From: Chitinophaga parva
Lineage (GTDB): Bacteria > Bacteroidota > Bacteroidia > Chitinophagales > Chitinophagaceae
Assembly: GCF_003071345.1 (NCBI RefSeq)
Contig: NZ_QCYK01000002.1
Location: forward strand, 1,178,001-1,242,000
Reading direction: 5' to 3'
DNA length: 64,000 nucleotides
Part shown: positions 7,624 to 17,818 of the stretch, one piece after another
Numbering within the stretch: the stretch's first letter is position 1
How the letters are laid out: each line of letters starts with the position of its first letter
The notes under the pieces: model-generated
Database searches by the model: none
Told to the model about the DNA's origin: nothing
Seen by the model: only the letters and a program-made list of their open reading frames with translations
Made by a program: the position numbers and the translations under genes

Positions 7624-10600
7624 ATGCTTAAAAGATTTATTGAAAGACCGGTGTTATCAACGGTCATCTCTATCATACTCACCCTGCTTGGTGTGCTGTC
7701 TTTGCTGACACTGCCCATCACGCAGTTTCCCGACATTGCGCCGCCTTGTGTGCAGGTAACTGCCACCTATCCCGGTGCAAACGCGGAAGTAGTGGCCCGC
7801 GCCGTGGCTACCCCCATTGAAGAAGCGGTGAACGGGGTGGAGAACATGACCTACATGACCTCCAACTCCAGCAACGACGGTACCATGACGCTGAGCGTGT
7901 ACTTTAAACTGGGTACCAATCCTGACCTGGCTGCCGTGAACGTGCAGAACCGCGTGTCCCGCGCTACCAGCCAGATCCCCGCTGAAGTAGTGAACGCAGG
8001 CATCTCTACCCAGAAGCAGCAGAACAGTATGATCTACGTAATTGGGCTGAAAGGCAATGACTCCACTTTTGATGAGACATTCCTGCAGAACTATGCCAAG
8101 ATCAACATCGTACCGGACCTGCAACGTATTCCCGGTGTAGGCCAGGCCCAGATCTTTGGTGGTAAAGATTACTCCATGCGTATCTGGCTGAAGCCTGAAA
8201 GACTTACTGCCAATAACCTGTCTGCCCAGGATGTACTGAACGCTATCCACGACCAGAACCTGGAAGCAGCTCCCGGCCGTTTTGGCCAGAGCAGCAAGGA
8301 AGCGTTTGAGTATGTATTAAAATACAAAGGCAAGCTGAGTAAGAATGCAGATTATGAAAACATTGTGCTGAAGGCAAACCCGGATGGTTCCGTACTGCGC
8401 CTGCGCGATGTGGCCCGCGTGGAATTTGGTGCGCTGAGCTATGCGGCCTCAAACCACCTGGATGGCCAGGCTGCTACCGGTATCGCTATCTTCCAGACGG
8501 CCGGTTCCAATGCGAATGACATCCTCACCGCTGCCAGCAAGCTGGTAGAAAAAGCTTCCAAAGACTTTCCCAAAGGCATGAGCTACGTGACCATGTACTC
8601 TGCCAAGGAATTCCTGGACGCGTCTATTGACCAGGTGGTACATACCCTGCTGGAAGCATTTGTGCTGGTGTTTATCGTGGTGTTCATCTTCCTGCAGGAT
8701 TTCCGCTCCACGCTCATTCCCGCCATTGCCGTGCCGGTGGCCATTATCGGTACCTTCTTCTTTATGCAGCTGTTTGGTTTTACCATCAACCTGCTGACAC
8801 TGTTTGCACTCATCCTTGCCATCGGTATCGTGGTGGATGACGCCATCGTGGTAGTGGAAGCGGTGCATGCCAAGATGGAGTCTACCAATTTATCGCCACG
8901 TGCCGCTACGCTGTCATCCATGCATGATATTTCCGGCGCTATCATTTCCATCACGCTCGTAATGGCTGCGGTGTTCATCCCTGTTGGCTTCATGAGTGGC
9001 CCCGCGGGCGTGTTCTACCGCCAGTTTGCCTTTACCCTGGCTATTTCCATTATCATCTCCGCCATGAACGCGCTTACGCTGAGCCCCGCGCTTTGCGTGC
9101 TGTTGCTGAAAAATATCCATGGAGAAGGGGAGCATGGCCATGCAGAAAAGAAAGGCCTTGGCAAGCGGTTCTTTGCCGCTTTCAATACCGGCTTCTCTGC
9201 CATGACCAATAAATACCAGCGCAGCCTGCAGTTCCTGTTCCGCCGCAAATGGGTGGGCATTGCCGGCCTGGTGCTGATCACCATCTTCACCGTGTTCCTT
9301 ATCCGCAGAACGCCTACCGGCTTTATTCCTACAGAAGACCAGGGCTTCATTATCTATTCAATGAGCCTGCCTCCCGGTGCTTCACTGGACCGCTCCCAGA
9401 CCACATTGGATAAGATCAATGCCATCCTGGAAAAAGAACCTTTCGTGGAAAGGAACTTCTCTGTAGCGGGTATGAATATTATTTCCAACTCTAACAGTTC
9501 CAACTACGGTGTGGGCTTTGTACGCCTGAAACACTACCAGGACCGCGGTGCGGTGAAGGATATTAACCAGATCATGGGCATCCTGAATGGTAAGCTGAGC
9601 GTGATCAAGGAAGCAGGCATTTTCCTGCTCACCATGCCCACCGTACAAGGTTTTGGTAACACCTCCGGTTTTGAATTCATGTTACAGGACCGTACCGGTT
9701 CCGGCAATCTGGAGAAACTGGGTGCCACTGCCTATGGCTTTATCGGTGAGCTGATGAAACGCAAGGAAATTGCCTACGCATTCACCACGTTCAACACCGG
9801 CAACCCGCAGTACCAGATAGACGTGAACCAGGAGAAGGCCAAGCAACTGGGCGTGAACGTAGCGGACCTGTTGCAGACGCTCTCCGTATACTATGGTAGC
9901 AGCTTTGCGTCCGACTTCAGCCGCTTTGGTAAGTTCTACCGCGTGGTGGTGCAGGCAGATATGGCGTCCCGCGCGGAACCGGAATCACTGAATAATATTT
10001 ATGTGAAGAACGGCAGCGGCCAGATGGTAATGGCCTCCACGCTGGTAACATTGCGCCGCGTGTATGGTCCTGAAACCATTGCCCGTAATAACCTCTTCAC
10101 CGCGGTGACCATCAACGGGGTGGCCAAGCCTGGCTACAGCTCCGGTGATGCCATCAAGGCCATCCAGGAAGTGGCAGAACATTCCCTGCCCCGTGGCTAT
10201 TCCTATGAGTGGACCGGTATGACGCGTGAAGAAATTGGTGCAGGTTCACAAACCAGTATCATCTTCATTCTCTGTATCATCTTTGTGTACTTCCTGCTGG
10301 CTGGCCAGTATGAAAGCTACATCCTGCCGCTGGCGGTGATCCTCAGTATTCCCACAGGTCTGATGGGTGTGTTTATCTTCATCGGTATCACCGGTATTGA
10401 AAACAATATTTATGTGCAGGTAGGTTTGATCATGCTGGTGGGCCTGTTGGCCAAGAACGCCATCCTGATCGTGGAGTACGCGGTGCAGCGCCGCCAGGCT
10501 GGTATGGGCCTCGTGGAAAGTGCGCTGGAAGCGGCCCGCCTGCGTTTGCGGCCTATCCTCATGACTTCCTTTGCCTTCATCGCCGGCCTGTTGCCGTTGC

Positions 10601-10779
10601 TGCGTGCACAAGGCGCCTCTGCGCTGGGTAACCGTTCCATCGGTACCGGTGCGGTAGGGGGCATGTTCAGCGGGGTAGTACTGGGTGTGTTCATCATCCC
10701 TGTACTGTTCGTGATCTTCCAGGCATGGCAGGAGAAGGTAAGTGCCCGCAGACCCAAAGAAATCACCATCACCGACTAA
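7624..10779 (+). CDS. RND efflux pump, HAE-1 family inner-membrane transporter
   Basis: The 1051-aa protein is a full-length AcrB/MexB-type hydrophobe/amphiphile efflux transporter. I start it at MLKRFIERPVL (7624), the usual family N-terminus that opens the first membrane helix; an in-frame ATG at 7594 would add ten non-family residues. The proton-relay aspartates are present in helix 4 (GIVVDDAIVVVE, D405-D406) and two large periplasmic loops and twelve helices can be followed. A 239-bp gap separates it from the adaptor gene and holds no other gene. Its stop overlaps an in-frame ATG of the channel gene (TAATG). Confidence 0.96.
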   Translation: MLKRFIERPVLSTVISIILTLLGVLSLLTLPITQFPDIAPPCVQVTATYPGANAEVVARAVATPIEEAVNGVENMTYMTSNSSNDGTMTLSVYFKLGTNPDLAAVNVQNRVSRATSQIPAEVVNAGISTQKQQNSMIYVIGLKGNDSTFDETFLQNYAKINIVPDLQRIPGVGQAQIFGGKDYSMRIWLKPERLTANNLSAQDVLNAIHDQNLEAAPGRFGQSSKEAFEYVLKYKGKLSKNADYENIVLKANPDGSVLRLRDVARVEFGALSYAASNHLDGQAATGIAIFQTAGSNANDILTAASKLVEKASKDFPKGMSYVTMYSAKEFLDASIDQVVHTLLEAFVLVFIVVFIFLQDFRSTLIPAIAVPVAIIGTFFFMQLFGFTINLLTLFALILAIGIVVDDAIVVVEAVHAKMESTNLSPRAATLSSMHDISGAIISITLVMAAVFIPVGFMSGPAGVFYRQFAFTLAISIIISAMNALTLSPALCVLLLKNIHGEGEHGHAEKKGLGKRFFAAFNTGFSAMTNKYQRSLQFLFRRKWVGIAGLVLITIFTVFLIRRTPTGFIPTEDQGFIIYSMSLPPGASLDRSQTTLDKINAILEKEPFVERNFSVAGMNIISNSNSSNYGVGFVRLKHYQDRGAVKDINQIMGILNGKLSVIKEAGIFLLTMPTVQGFGNTSGFEFMLQDRTGSGNLEKLGATAYGFIGELMKRKEIAYAFTTFNTGNPQYQIDVNQEKAKQLGVNVADLLQTLSVYYGSSFASDFSRFGKFYRVVVQADMASRAEPESLNNIYVKNGSGQMVMASTLVTLRRVYGPETIARNNLFTAVTINGVAKPGYSSGDAIKAIQEVAEHSLPRGYSYEWTGMTREEIGAGSQTSIIFILCIIFVYFLLAGQYESYILPLAVILSIPTGLMGVFIFIGITGIENNIYVQVGLIMLVGLLAKNAILIVEYAVQRRQAGMGLVESALEAARLRLRPILMTSFAFIAGLLPLLRAQGASALGNRSIGTGAVGGMFSGVVLGVFIIPVLFVIFQAWQEKVSARRPKEITITD

Positions 10780-10799
10780 TGTATATTCAAGCTAATAGT

Positions 10800-12212
10800 A
10801 TGAGAAAATCATTTCCTCTATATACATCGTTACTGCTGCTGACGGTAGGCCTTTGGGCCTGCCGCACCGGCAGGAATTATGTGCAGCCGCCTTTGCCCCT
10901 GCCCGCCCAGTTCCAGACGGCCACCGCCGACACGCTGAGCGTGGGAGATAAGCCCTGGCAGCAGTTCTTTACAGACAAGCAGCTGGTAGCGCTCATCGAT
11001 ACCGGCCTGCAAAATAACTATGACCTGCAGCTGGCCATTACCCGCATTGAGGCCGCTGGCGAACAGGTAAAACAGGCCCGCGCCGCCTTTCAACCTACGG
11101 TGAATGCGCAGGTGGGTGCTAACATCAACTACGTTTCCAAGAACAGCCTGAATGGCTTCAGCACCAGCCAGTTCCTCAAGAGTGATCACGTGGAGGATTA
11201 CAGCGCACAAGTAGGGGTGAGCTGGGAAGTAGATGTGTGGGGTAAACTGCGCCGCCAGAAAGAAGCGGCCATTGCCGGCTACCTCCAGACCTACGAAGCG
11301 AAGAAGGCGGTGCAAACAAAGCTGGTGGCCGATATTGCCACCGCGTATTACAACCTGCTCATGCTGGATGAACAGCTGGCCATTGCCCACCACAACGTGG
11401 AACTGGGCGATAGCATCCTGTCCATCATCCAGCTGCAAAAAACTGCAGGCGATGCCAACCAGCTGGCGGTAGAACAGGCTTACGTACAGCGCCAGGCCGC
11501 TGCCGTACTGATCCCGCAACTGGAGCGCGCTATTGCCCTGCAGGAAACCGGCCTTCACATCCTTACCGGTACTTTGCCCGGCCCGGTGTTGACCCGCACA
11601 GACCTCCGTTCCGTACCTGTGGAAGACCAGCTGACCGCCGGAGTGCCCGCCGCTATGGTGAGCCGCCGCCCGGATGTGCGCAGCAACGAACTGGCATTGG
11701 TGACCGCCAATGCCAATGTAGGCGCGGCACAGGCCAATATGTACCCGGTGCTTAACATCACCGCTTCCGGTGGCACCGATGCATTTAAGGCCAGCAACTG
11801 GTTCAATATCCCCAATTCACTGTTCGGCATTGTAGGCGGCACCATTGCGCAGCCCCTGCTGCAGCACCGCCAGTTGAAAACACAATATGAAGTCGCCAAG
11901 ATCAACCGCGAAGCGGCTGTGATCAGCTTCAAACAGTCCGTGCTCAATGCCGTAGGAGAAGTGTCCAATGCCCTGGCATCCATCGATCACCTGGCCGAGC
12001 AGGAGACCATTACCAGCAACCGCATGGATACATTGAAAGTGGCCATCTTCAACGCCAGCCTGCTGTACAAAGCCGGCATGGCGAACTACCTGGAAGTGAT
12101 CACCGCGCAAAGCAACCTGTTGCAAAGCCAGCTGGACTTCGCGGATATCCGCCGCCAGCGCCTCTCTGCAAACGTAGAGCTGTACCGCGCACTCGGTGGA
12201 GGATGGAAGTAG
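10800..12212 (+). CDS. RND efflux outer-membrane channel lipoprotein (OprM/TolC-like)
   Basis: This protein of about 470 aa is the outer-membrane channel of the efflux system, with two repeated outer-membrane-efflux halves (YDLQLAITRIEAAGEQVKQARAAFQPTV and the second repeat around SRRPDVRSNELALVTANANVGAAQANMYPVL). The ATG at 10800 gives a clean lipoprotein signal ending in GLWAC (Cys21). An alternative ATG at 10779 overlaps the pump's stop codon (TAATG) and would add seven residues, so coupling is possible. It ends the operon; a strong hairpin terminator follows at 12321. Confidence 0.93.
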   Translation: MRKSFPLYTSLLLLTVGLWACRTGRNYVQPPLPLPAQFQTATADTLSVGDKPWQQFFTDKQLVALIDTGLQNNYDLQLAITRIEAAGEQVKQARAAFQPTVNAQVGANINYVSKNSLNGFSTSQFLKSDHVEDYSAQVGVSWEVDVWGKLRRQKEAAIAGYLQTYEAKKAVQTKLVADIATAYYNLLMLDEQLAIAHHNVELGDSILSIIQLQKTAGDANQLAVEQAYVQRQAAAVLIPQLERAIALQETGLHILTGTLPGPVLTRTDLRSVPVEDQLTAGVPAAMVSRRPDVRSNELALVTANANVGAAQANMYPVLNITASGGTDAFKASNWFNIPNSLFGIVGGTIAQPLLQHRQLKTQYEVAKINREAAVISFKQSVLNAVGEVSNALASIDHLAEQETITSNRMDTLKVAIFNASLLYKAGMANYLEVITAQSNLLQSQLDFADIRRQRLSANVELYRALGGGWK

Positions 12213-12320
12213 GAATTACCGCAGGTCTTAAGTACCAGGTTTGTAAATAATGAATAGCTAGAATGGATATAGATCAACACGATTGGAACTAGTTGTGTTA
12301 GTAAATAGGTTTAAAGACAA

Positions 12321-12350
12321 AAAGACTGCCGTATAAAGGCAGTCTTTTTT
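12321..12350. terminator. Rho-independent terminator after the efflux operon
   Basis: Perfect 10-bp stem AAAGACTGCC / GGCAGTCTTT with a 7-nt loop (12331-12337), followed by further Ts. An A run on the left side lets it work on the minus strand too, for the converging lipoprotein gene ending at 12400. Confidence 0.88.
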
Positions 12351-12399
12351 GTTTAATATGCACGGTACCTAAGACCTTAGAAAGGTGATACGTGTGGGT

Positions 12400-13380
12400 T
12401 TATTTTCTTTTATAAAATGAGATAGTGGACACAGCGCCGGGATAATCCCTGATCTCCGTGTCGGTGTAATAACCGCCGGCATCTGCAGCAAAGCAAATGC
12501 CCTCGCCCTGGTGCTCATTGCCGGCATAGGGTACGGTTTGCGGGGCCAGTAGCATAGCGTCTGCCAGGCTTTGCGCCGCAGTGCGGGGCCAGTAGAAGAT
12601 CTGGCCTTTATTGCGCAGCAATATCTCCTTGCCATCCGGCGATACATCTCCGGAGGTGAAAAGGTCAAAGCTGGTTTTCAGCACCGCTTTCAGCGTGATG
12701 GTAGCGGTAGTGGACTGCGGGTAGGCTGCCTTATAAATGGTGCTCCTGCCGGTTTGTTTGGAAGCGATGAAAAGGTCCTTTGTGAGCGGGTCTACGAGCA
12801 GGGTTTCGGCATTTACTGCGCCGGTCGGATATACCAGCGTGATCTTGTCGATGGTGCTGATATGCACCACCGTGCTGGCACCCGGGGTGGTGATGGAGGG
12901 CTCTGCAAAGCGGTAGATGGCCACATTCGTACGCCCGTTAGCGTTATCGCCAATGTCTGCCAGGTAAATATAGCTGGTATTGGCATCCGGGCCGGGGGCC
13001 ACTTTAATATCTTCCGGGTTACGGGGGCTGATGCCGTCCAGCACCAGTTTGCCCAGGTCTTCGCCTTTGGCATTGGTAAGCGGGATCTCATTGGTACCGT
13101 TGGCATCATCATGCACATACAGGACGCCTGCATTCACTTTACTGGCAGCTATGCCGGACAGTTCGTTGTAATCCTGGCGTGCCATGTTACTTACTACCGG
13201 TGTGGCTACAAAGGCCTGGTTGGCATCCAGCAGGGTGATGTTGTATCTGGCTTCGGGGATGCTGTCTTCCGTAACGGGTGGGTTAGTGCCGCCGCCGGGT
13301 GTGGCGGTGTCCCTGGTGTTCTTGGAGCAGGCCATGCACAGTACCATGGCTAACACCGGCGTGAGTGCGCTTCGTTTCAT
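12400..13380 (-). CDS. Secreted beta-propeller-like lipoprotein of unknown function
   Basis: A 326-aa protein with a lipoprotein signal (lipobox LCMAC, Cys18) followed by a Gly/Thr/Pro-rich linker. The body has repeated patterns expected of a beta-propeller: NELSGIAAS, NPEDIKVAPGPDANTSYIYLADIGDNANGR, then VAIYRFAEP, and SGDVSPDGKEILLRNKGQIFYW. The pattern 'ED-hydrophobic-G-P ... YLADIGDN' is known from esterase-like/phytase-like and SdiA-regulated propellers, but no catalytic residues can be assigned. It lies behind a hairpin that separates it from the beta-helix lipoprotein and TonB receptor genes, so it may be only partly co-transcribed with them. Confidence 0.6.
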   Translation of the reverse strand: MKRSALTPVLAMVLCMACSKNTRDTATPGGGTNPPVTEDSIPEARYNITLLDANQAFVATPVVSNMARQDYNELSGIAASKVNAGVLYVHDDANGTNEIPLTNAKGEDLGKLVLDGISPRNPEDIKVAPGPDANTSYIYLADIGDNANGRTNVAIYRFAEPSITTPGASTVVHISTIDKITLVYPTGAVNAETLLVDPLTKDLFIASKQTGRSTIYKAAYPQSTTATITLKAVLKTSFDLFTSGDVSPDGKEILLRNKGQIFYWPRTAAQSLADAMLLAPQTVPYAGNEHQGEGICFAADAGGYYTDTEIRDYPGAVSTISFYKRK

Positions 13381-13395
13381 GCATAAAAATTAAAA

Positions 13396-13431
13396 GCTAA
13401 CACAAAGACGTAGGAGTGCCTTTGTGTTAGC
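13396..13431 (-). terminator. Hairpin between beta-helix and beta-propeller lipoprotein genes
   Basis: A 12-bp perfect inverted repeat, GCTAACACAAAG (13396-13407) and CTTTGTGTTAGC (13420-13431). On the minus strand it is followed by TTTTAATTTTT. It ends the TonB receptor/beta-helix transcript or attenuates read-through into the next gene, whose start codon is 15 bp away. Confidence 0.75.
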
Positions 13432-13456
13432 ATAAAGTAAAGGGTGTACAAATGAA

Positions 13457-14995
13457 TTAGTAAGTGTGCTGGTTACCGGTGTTGTCGGTAGGATAAGCAC
13501 CCATATCTTTATTCGGCGGCGTTACGTTAGCACCAAATTCGCCACCTACAGGCAGTACTGTCATCGGGAAGCCATATTGCACCAGCAGGGGAGCAGTAGG
13601 TTTCATGGGCAGGGCATAGATGCCGGTACCTCCTTTGAATACACCACCACCAATAGCGGGAGAACCAGCTTTCAGGTGGAAGTCAGCACCAGCAGGAATA
13701 ACGGAGTTACGGTATTCAAAGTTGGCGCTGCGTGCCTTCACGTCGTAGTTCACGAACATGGGATCGTACTTCAGGGAGTCTGCAGCGATGTTGGTACCGT
13801 TGTTAGTACCATCAGCCAGGGTAGGGCCATTCACATAACCGTTAAAGTCACCGGGCATTTTCTGGGTGAACTGCAGTGGCTCGATAAAGATCATGTATTG
13901 TTCCACCGCAGTGCTCATGGGGGTACCACGGCCAATGCAGGTCAGGTTGTTACCATAAGAAGTGTTCAGGGTATCGCTGGGTTTACCTTTTTCAGATTTG
14001 AAAGAGATGCGCAGGCCTGATTTACAGTTTACGATGATGTTGTTGTAGAGGAAGCCGCCGGTGTTGGTTTCTGTGTTAATAGAACCATTGCGGGTGGCCT
14101 TGGCCTGGCGGAAGCCGCACTGTACCACGGTATTGTTATAGATATTTACAATGGTGTTCACGCCATTGGAACCGGCGGTTTTCAGACCATTGGTGGCTAC
14201 GCCGTAGCACAGGTTGTACGCTACATCACCAAACACGTGGCTCTTCAGGTTCATGCCTTCACCACCGGTACCACCCAGCTTGTTGAAGGTGTTACGCATG
14301 ATGCTCACGTAAGTGTTCTGGCATTTACCGATGCAGTCGTCCTTGCTGCCAAACAGCCAGGAGTCTTCTACGATCAGCTTACTGAAATCAGTGGCACGGT
14401 TCATATAGATCGTATACTTCGGATCACCTGCGGTAGCACCGAAATCAGTGGCATTATCACCCCAGGGGCCGCCGGTATATTCAATGTGTGTCCAGCGGAA
14501 GATCATCATGTCAGCCTTCGGGCCGCCCTGGAAACCGCCCCAGTAGCCTTTATAGGCGGGATCGCCGGTAGGATCATCTGTAATGGTGCTGTTGGATTTA
14601 GGTGTGCTGGGCGTTTCTTCTACGGTAAACCAGTTGGGGTTTTCTTTGGTACCCGCGCTTACCAGGGAGCCCATTACGAAGAAGGTGGGGCTGGTGGCGG
14701 CTGTTAAGCCATCGCCCTTGATCAGCACTTTTACACCCGGCTGTACATACAGGGTATCACCTTCATTGATGGTCACATCGGCAGTGATGTGGTAGGTCTT
14801 ACCAGCCAGCATGGTGCCTTTCAGGGGAATGGCGTGGCCATTGGCGTCCAGCTTGGGCAACACGGTGTCGGAGATCGGCTCGCCGATCACCGTCAGGGGT
14901 TTGGAGATATTAACTTTCTCTCCGTTTTTTTTGCAGGAGAACATAGCTACCGAGATCATGGCGAGCATGCCGCCTCTCAGGAAATGTTTGTTCAT
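13457..14995 (-). CDS. Right-handed beta-helix-like lipoprotein
   Basis: The 512-aa protein has a lipoprotein signal (VAMFSC, Cys21) and a body rich in Gly, Asn, Thr and Val with repeating short strands (ITADVTINEGDTLYVQPGVKVLIKGDG; TIVNIYNNTVVQCGF; GGFLYNNIIVNCKSG), typical of a parallel beta-helix as in secreted polysaccharide-binding or -cleaving proteins. No catalytic residues can be assigned. It starts 45 bp after the stop of a TonB-dependent receptor gene and is likely its co-transcribed surface partner, in the way SusD-like lipoproteins serve SusC, though it is not SusD-related. Function unknown. Confidence 0.65.
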   Translation of the reverse strand: MNKHFLRGGMLAMISVAMFSCKKNGEKVNISKPLTVIGEPISDTVLPKLDANGHAIPLKGTMLAGKTYHITADVTINEGDTLYVQPGVKVLIKGDGLTAATSPTFFVMGSLVSAGTKENPNWFTVEETPSTPKSNSTITDDPTGDPAYKGYWGGFQGGPKADMMIFRWTHIEYTGGPWGDNATDFGATAGDPKYTIYMNRATDFSKLIVEDSWLFGSKDDCIGKCQNTYVSIMRNTFNKLGGTGGEGMNLKSHVFGDVAYNLCYGVATNGLKTAGSNGVNTIVNIYNNTVVQCGFRQAKATRNGSINTETNTGGFLYNNIIVNCKSGLRISFKSEKGKPSDTLNTSYGNNLTCIGRGTPMSTAVEQYMIFIEPLQFTQKMPGDFNGYVNGPTLADGTNNGTNIAADSLKYDPMFVNYDVKARSANFEYRNSVIPAGADFHLKAGSPAIGGGVFKGGTGIYALPMKPTAPLLVQYGFPMTVLPVGGEFGANVTPPNKDMGAYPTDNTGNQHTY

Positions 14996-15040
14996 AATTG
15001 TTGCTTTGATAAGAATGAAGGGAAAAGATGTGTGATGCTA

Positions 15041-17818
15041 TTATTGTTTCAAAGTGAAGCGTAAACCCAGTTGATAGGTCTGGCCGTACTGGTCGCGCTG
15101 GGCCAGTGTTTTACCTGAAGCAGGATGCTGCAGGGGGACCTCCACGCTGTTGTTGATCGGCTTGTTAACGTCCACTTCGTATTTGGCATTGAGGAGGTTC
15201 TGCACTTTTACAAACACGGCAAAGTGTTTCGCAAAGCGTTTTTCTGCAGAGATGTCAAAAAAGTTGGTGGGTTGCTGCCAGTAATCAAACCCATAGTAGG
15301 GAGATACCAACACAATGCGCTTGCCGGTGTACTGCCATGCCAGCTGTGCATCCAGGCCGAGTTGCTGGTTCTTGTACAGCAAGGCAGCATTGGCAATGTG
15401 TGCGGCCTGCCCCTGCAGGGGACGTGTTTCCGTAACGGGGATCTTTTGGGATATGCCATCAATGATAGCAGAACTGAACTTGCTGTCTGTTACGGAAGAG
15501 TGAGTGTAAGTATAGTTAGTTCTCAGGCCAAAATTGCCCAGGTATTTTTCGTATACAAATTCAAAACCATAGTTAGTGGCGTTACCAAAGTTGTTGGGCT
15601 GGTAAAAGGTGTTATTGACCATGTTTCCCGTGATGGTAAAGCCATACTCGATAGGATCCTGGATGTTTTTGTAAAAAGCACCTAACAACAGTTGTTCGTT
15701 GGCGCGGGGATACCATTCATAGCGCAGGTTCAGGTTCTGGGCCGTACTGTGCTTCAGGTAAGAATTACCTTTCTCCGCAAAGTTGTCACCATCAAAATTA
15801 TAAGGTACAATGTCAAAGAAGTTGGGGCGGGTGATAGCCGCATAATAGCCGAAACGCACGTTGGTCACCGCGTTCACTGCATATTTCAGGTTCAGGCTCG
15901 GTAATACATCACCATAACTGATGTTGCCACTCTTGCCCGCGGAGGTTTCCGGCAGGTTAGTGTCAAAGCTTTGGGTAGTGCTTTCATAGCGCACACCGGC
16001 CACGGCTTCCAGTTTCTTTACATTGAATTTCACCATGGCATAACCGGCAGTAATGTCTTCATCCGCGCGGTAATTGTTTGCGCTGCCGTTGCTGCCGGCA
16101 GGGTTCGATACAGTCCACCTGAGATTATAGATGTTAGTCCATGCCTGCGTATTGCTGTTCGGGTCCGGGATAGGATCGAGGATGTAGTGGTCGTAGGTAT
16201 TATCGCGGTGCTTATTACGGTACAGGCCACCTGCAGAGACGGTATATGGAATACTGCGTAGTTTATTGCTGTAAGCCAGGTTGAGATAGCCCGCCAGGTC
16301 GCGGTCAGTATTGTGCCACCAGTCACGGTTAAATTTAGCCGCAACAGGCGCGTGGTACACCGGCGTGTTATTGTTGCCATCACCGTAAGTGCCGCCGTCA
16401 TATTCATATTCCGCCCAGTCAGGGATGTTATTGGTCGCATTAGAATACACCGCTGTCCAGTCCAGGTGCAAATGGGTGGTCAGTTCATGATCACCACGCA
16501 GGGAAGTGGTAAGGATGGTCTGCTCCTGGTATTTGGAACGTCCGTAATTCCATACCTGGCCTATGCCGGGGCCTGTGCGGGGCGCCACCATCAGGGAGTC
16601 TGTAGTGAGGCGTGCCTGTGCATCCTGCAGGTCTGCATACAATGCCTGCAGGCTTATTTTGTGTTGGTCGTTGAATTTGTAATCGACGTTCGCATTGGCA
16701 GCAGAACGGGTGATGTGGGTAGCGTAATCGCGGAAGTAAGCATGCTTGATATACAGCTGGTCACCTTCGTCATACTCGCCCGGCATGAAAATGCTGTGGT
16801 AAGATTTATAGGTATTCTGGTAAGAGCCACCCAGCATGATGCCCAGCTTGTCGTTGAGAAAGCGGTTGCCCAGGGAAAGCGTGCCCATGGAGTTGAGTGG
16901 TGCTTTGCGGTGGGTATAGTTCAGGTTATCGCGGGTGAAGTCATTGGGCTGCGCCTGGTAAGAGGGCCCTTTTGCCTGGTAGGGAGATTTTTTGTTGATG
17001 GCGCTCACGGGAAATGCGTCAAAGCCATTGTCCAGTACATTCTGGCTTACACCGGTAGCGGCGCTGGCATTCACATACAGCTGGTTGGGCGCTTTCTTCA
17101 TCACCATGTTCACGGTGCCACCTACTGCATCTGCCTCCATGTTAGGCGTAAGCGTTTTAGACACTTCCACTCTTTCTACCAGGTCTGCCGGGAAAAGGTC
17201 CAGGGGCACAAAGCGGTTCTTGTTATCCGGGCTGGGGATCTTGATGCCGTTGATCAGCGTATTGTTATAGCGCTGGTCCATACCGCGGATGATAGCATAG
17301 CGGCCTTCCCCGCTGCTGCTGCGTTCTACAGACACGCCGGAGATGCGCTGCATCACATTGGCAATGGTAATATCAGGGGAGAGCCGGATGGCCTTGGCAG
17401 ATATGATGTTCATCGTATTTGGTGCCAGCTGCTCAGATCTTTTAGCGCTGTTTTCTGATTCCCGGTCATAGTTTGCGCCGGTAACCACCACTTCATTCAG
17501 GGCGGAAGAAGAAGCCTGTAACGTGAGGCTGATCTTTATATTGTCACGCACGGTGATCACCGTATCCAGCTTCAGGTAGCCTACGTAGCTGCACTGGAAA
17601 TGATAGGTGCCTGGTTGTATGTTCTCCAGGACAAAAGACCCGTCCAGGCGTGCGCTGGTGCTGCGTTTTAGCTCGGGAATGAAAATGGTGGCGCCTATCA
17701 TCTGCTCTTTGGTGTGAGCATCAACGATGGTGCCTTTGATAACGTGGTGTGCTTGTTGGCTGAATGCAATACGGGGAATAAGGGAAAGGGTAAGTAAAGA
17801 CAGAAATCGCAATCGCAT
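15041..17818 (-). CDS. TonB-dependent outer-membrane receptor
   Basis: I start this protein of about 925 aa at MRLRFLSLLTL (17818), which gives a signal peptide ending AFSQ; an in-frame ATG at 17866 adds a second hydrophobic stretch. After the signal come a carboxypeptidase-regulatory-like beta-sandwich (IKGTIVDAHTKEQMIGATIFI), the TonB-box area (NEVVVTGANYD), a plug domain (ISGVSVERSSSGEGRYAIIRGMDQRYNNTLING) and a 22-strand-type barrel ending in GLRFTLKQ. It lacks the SusC signature and has no SusD neighbour, so it is closer to FecA/CirA/OmpP1-like receptors. It is the first gene of a likely operon with two secreted lipoproteins. The ligand is unknown. Confidence 0.9.
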   Translation of the reverse strand: MRLRFLSLLTLSLIPRIAFSQQAHHVIKGTIVDAHTKEQMIGATIFIPELKRSTSARLDGSFVLENIQPGTYHFQCSYVGYLKLDTVITVRDNIKISLTLQASSSALNEVVVTGANYDRESENSAKRSEQLAPNTMNIISAKAIRLSPDITIANVMQRISGVSVERSSSGEGRYAIIRGMDQRYNNTLINGIKIPSPDNKNRFVPLDLFPADLVERVEVSKTLTPNMEADAVGGTVNMVMKKAPNQLYVNASAATGVSQNVLDNGFDAFPVSAINKKSPYQAKGPSYQAQPNDFTRDNLNYTHRKAPLNSMGTLSLGNRFLNDKLGIMLGGSYQNTYKSYHSIFMPGEYDEGDQLYIKHAYFRDYATHITRSAANANVDYKFNDQHKISLQALYADLQDAQARLTTDSLMVAPRTGPGIGQVWNYGRSKYQEQTILTTSLRGDHELTTHLHLDWTAVYSNATNNIPDWAEYEYDGGTYGDGNNNTPVYHAPVAAKFNRDWWHNTDRDLAGYLNLAYSNKLRSIPYTVSAGGLYRNKHRDNTYDHYILDPIPDPNSNTQAWTNIYNLRWTVSNPAGSNGSANNYRADEDITAGYAMVKFNVKKLEAVAGVRYESTTQSFDTNLPETSAGKSGNISYGDVLPSLNLKYAVNAVTNVRFGYYAAITRPNFFDIVPYNFDGDNFAEKGNSYLKHSTAQNLNLRYEWYPRANEQLLLGAFYKNIQDPIEYGFTITGNMVNNTFYQPNNFGNATNYGFEFVYEKYLGNFGLRTNYTYTHSSVTDSKFSSAIIDGISQKIPVTETRPLQGQAAHIANAALLYKNQQLGLDAQLAWQYTGKRIVLVSPYYGFDYWQQPTNFFDISAEKRFAKHFAVFVKVQNLLNAKYEVDVNKPINNSVEVPLQHPASGKTLAQRDQYGQTYQLGLRFTLKQ

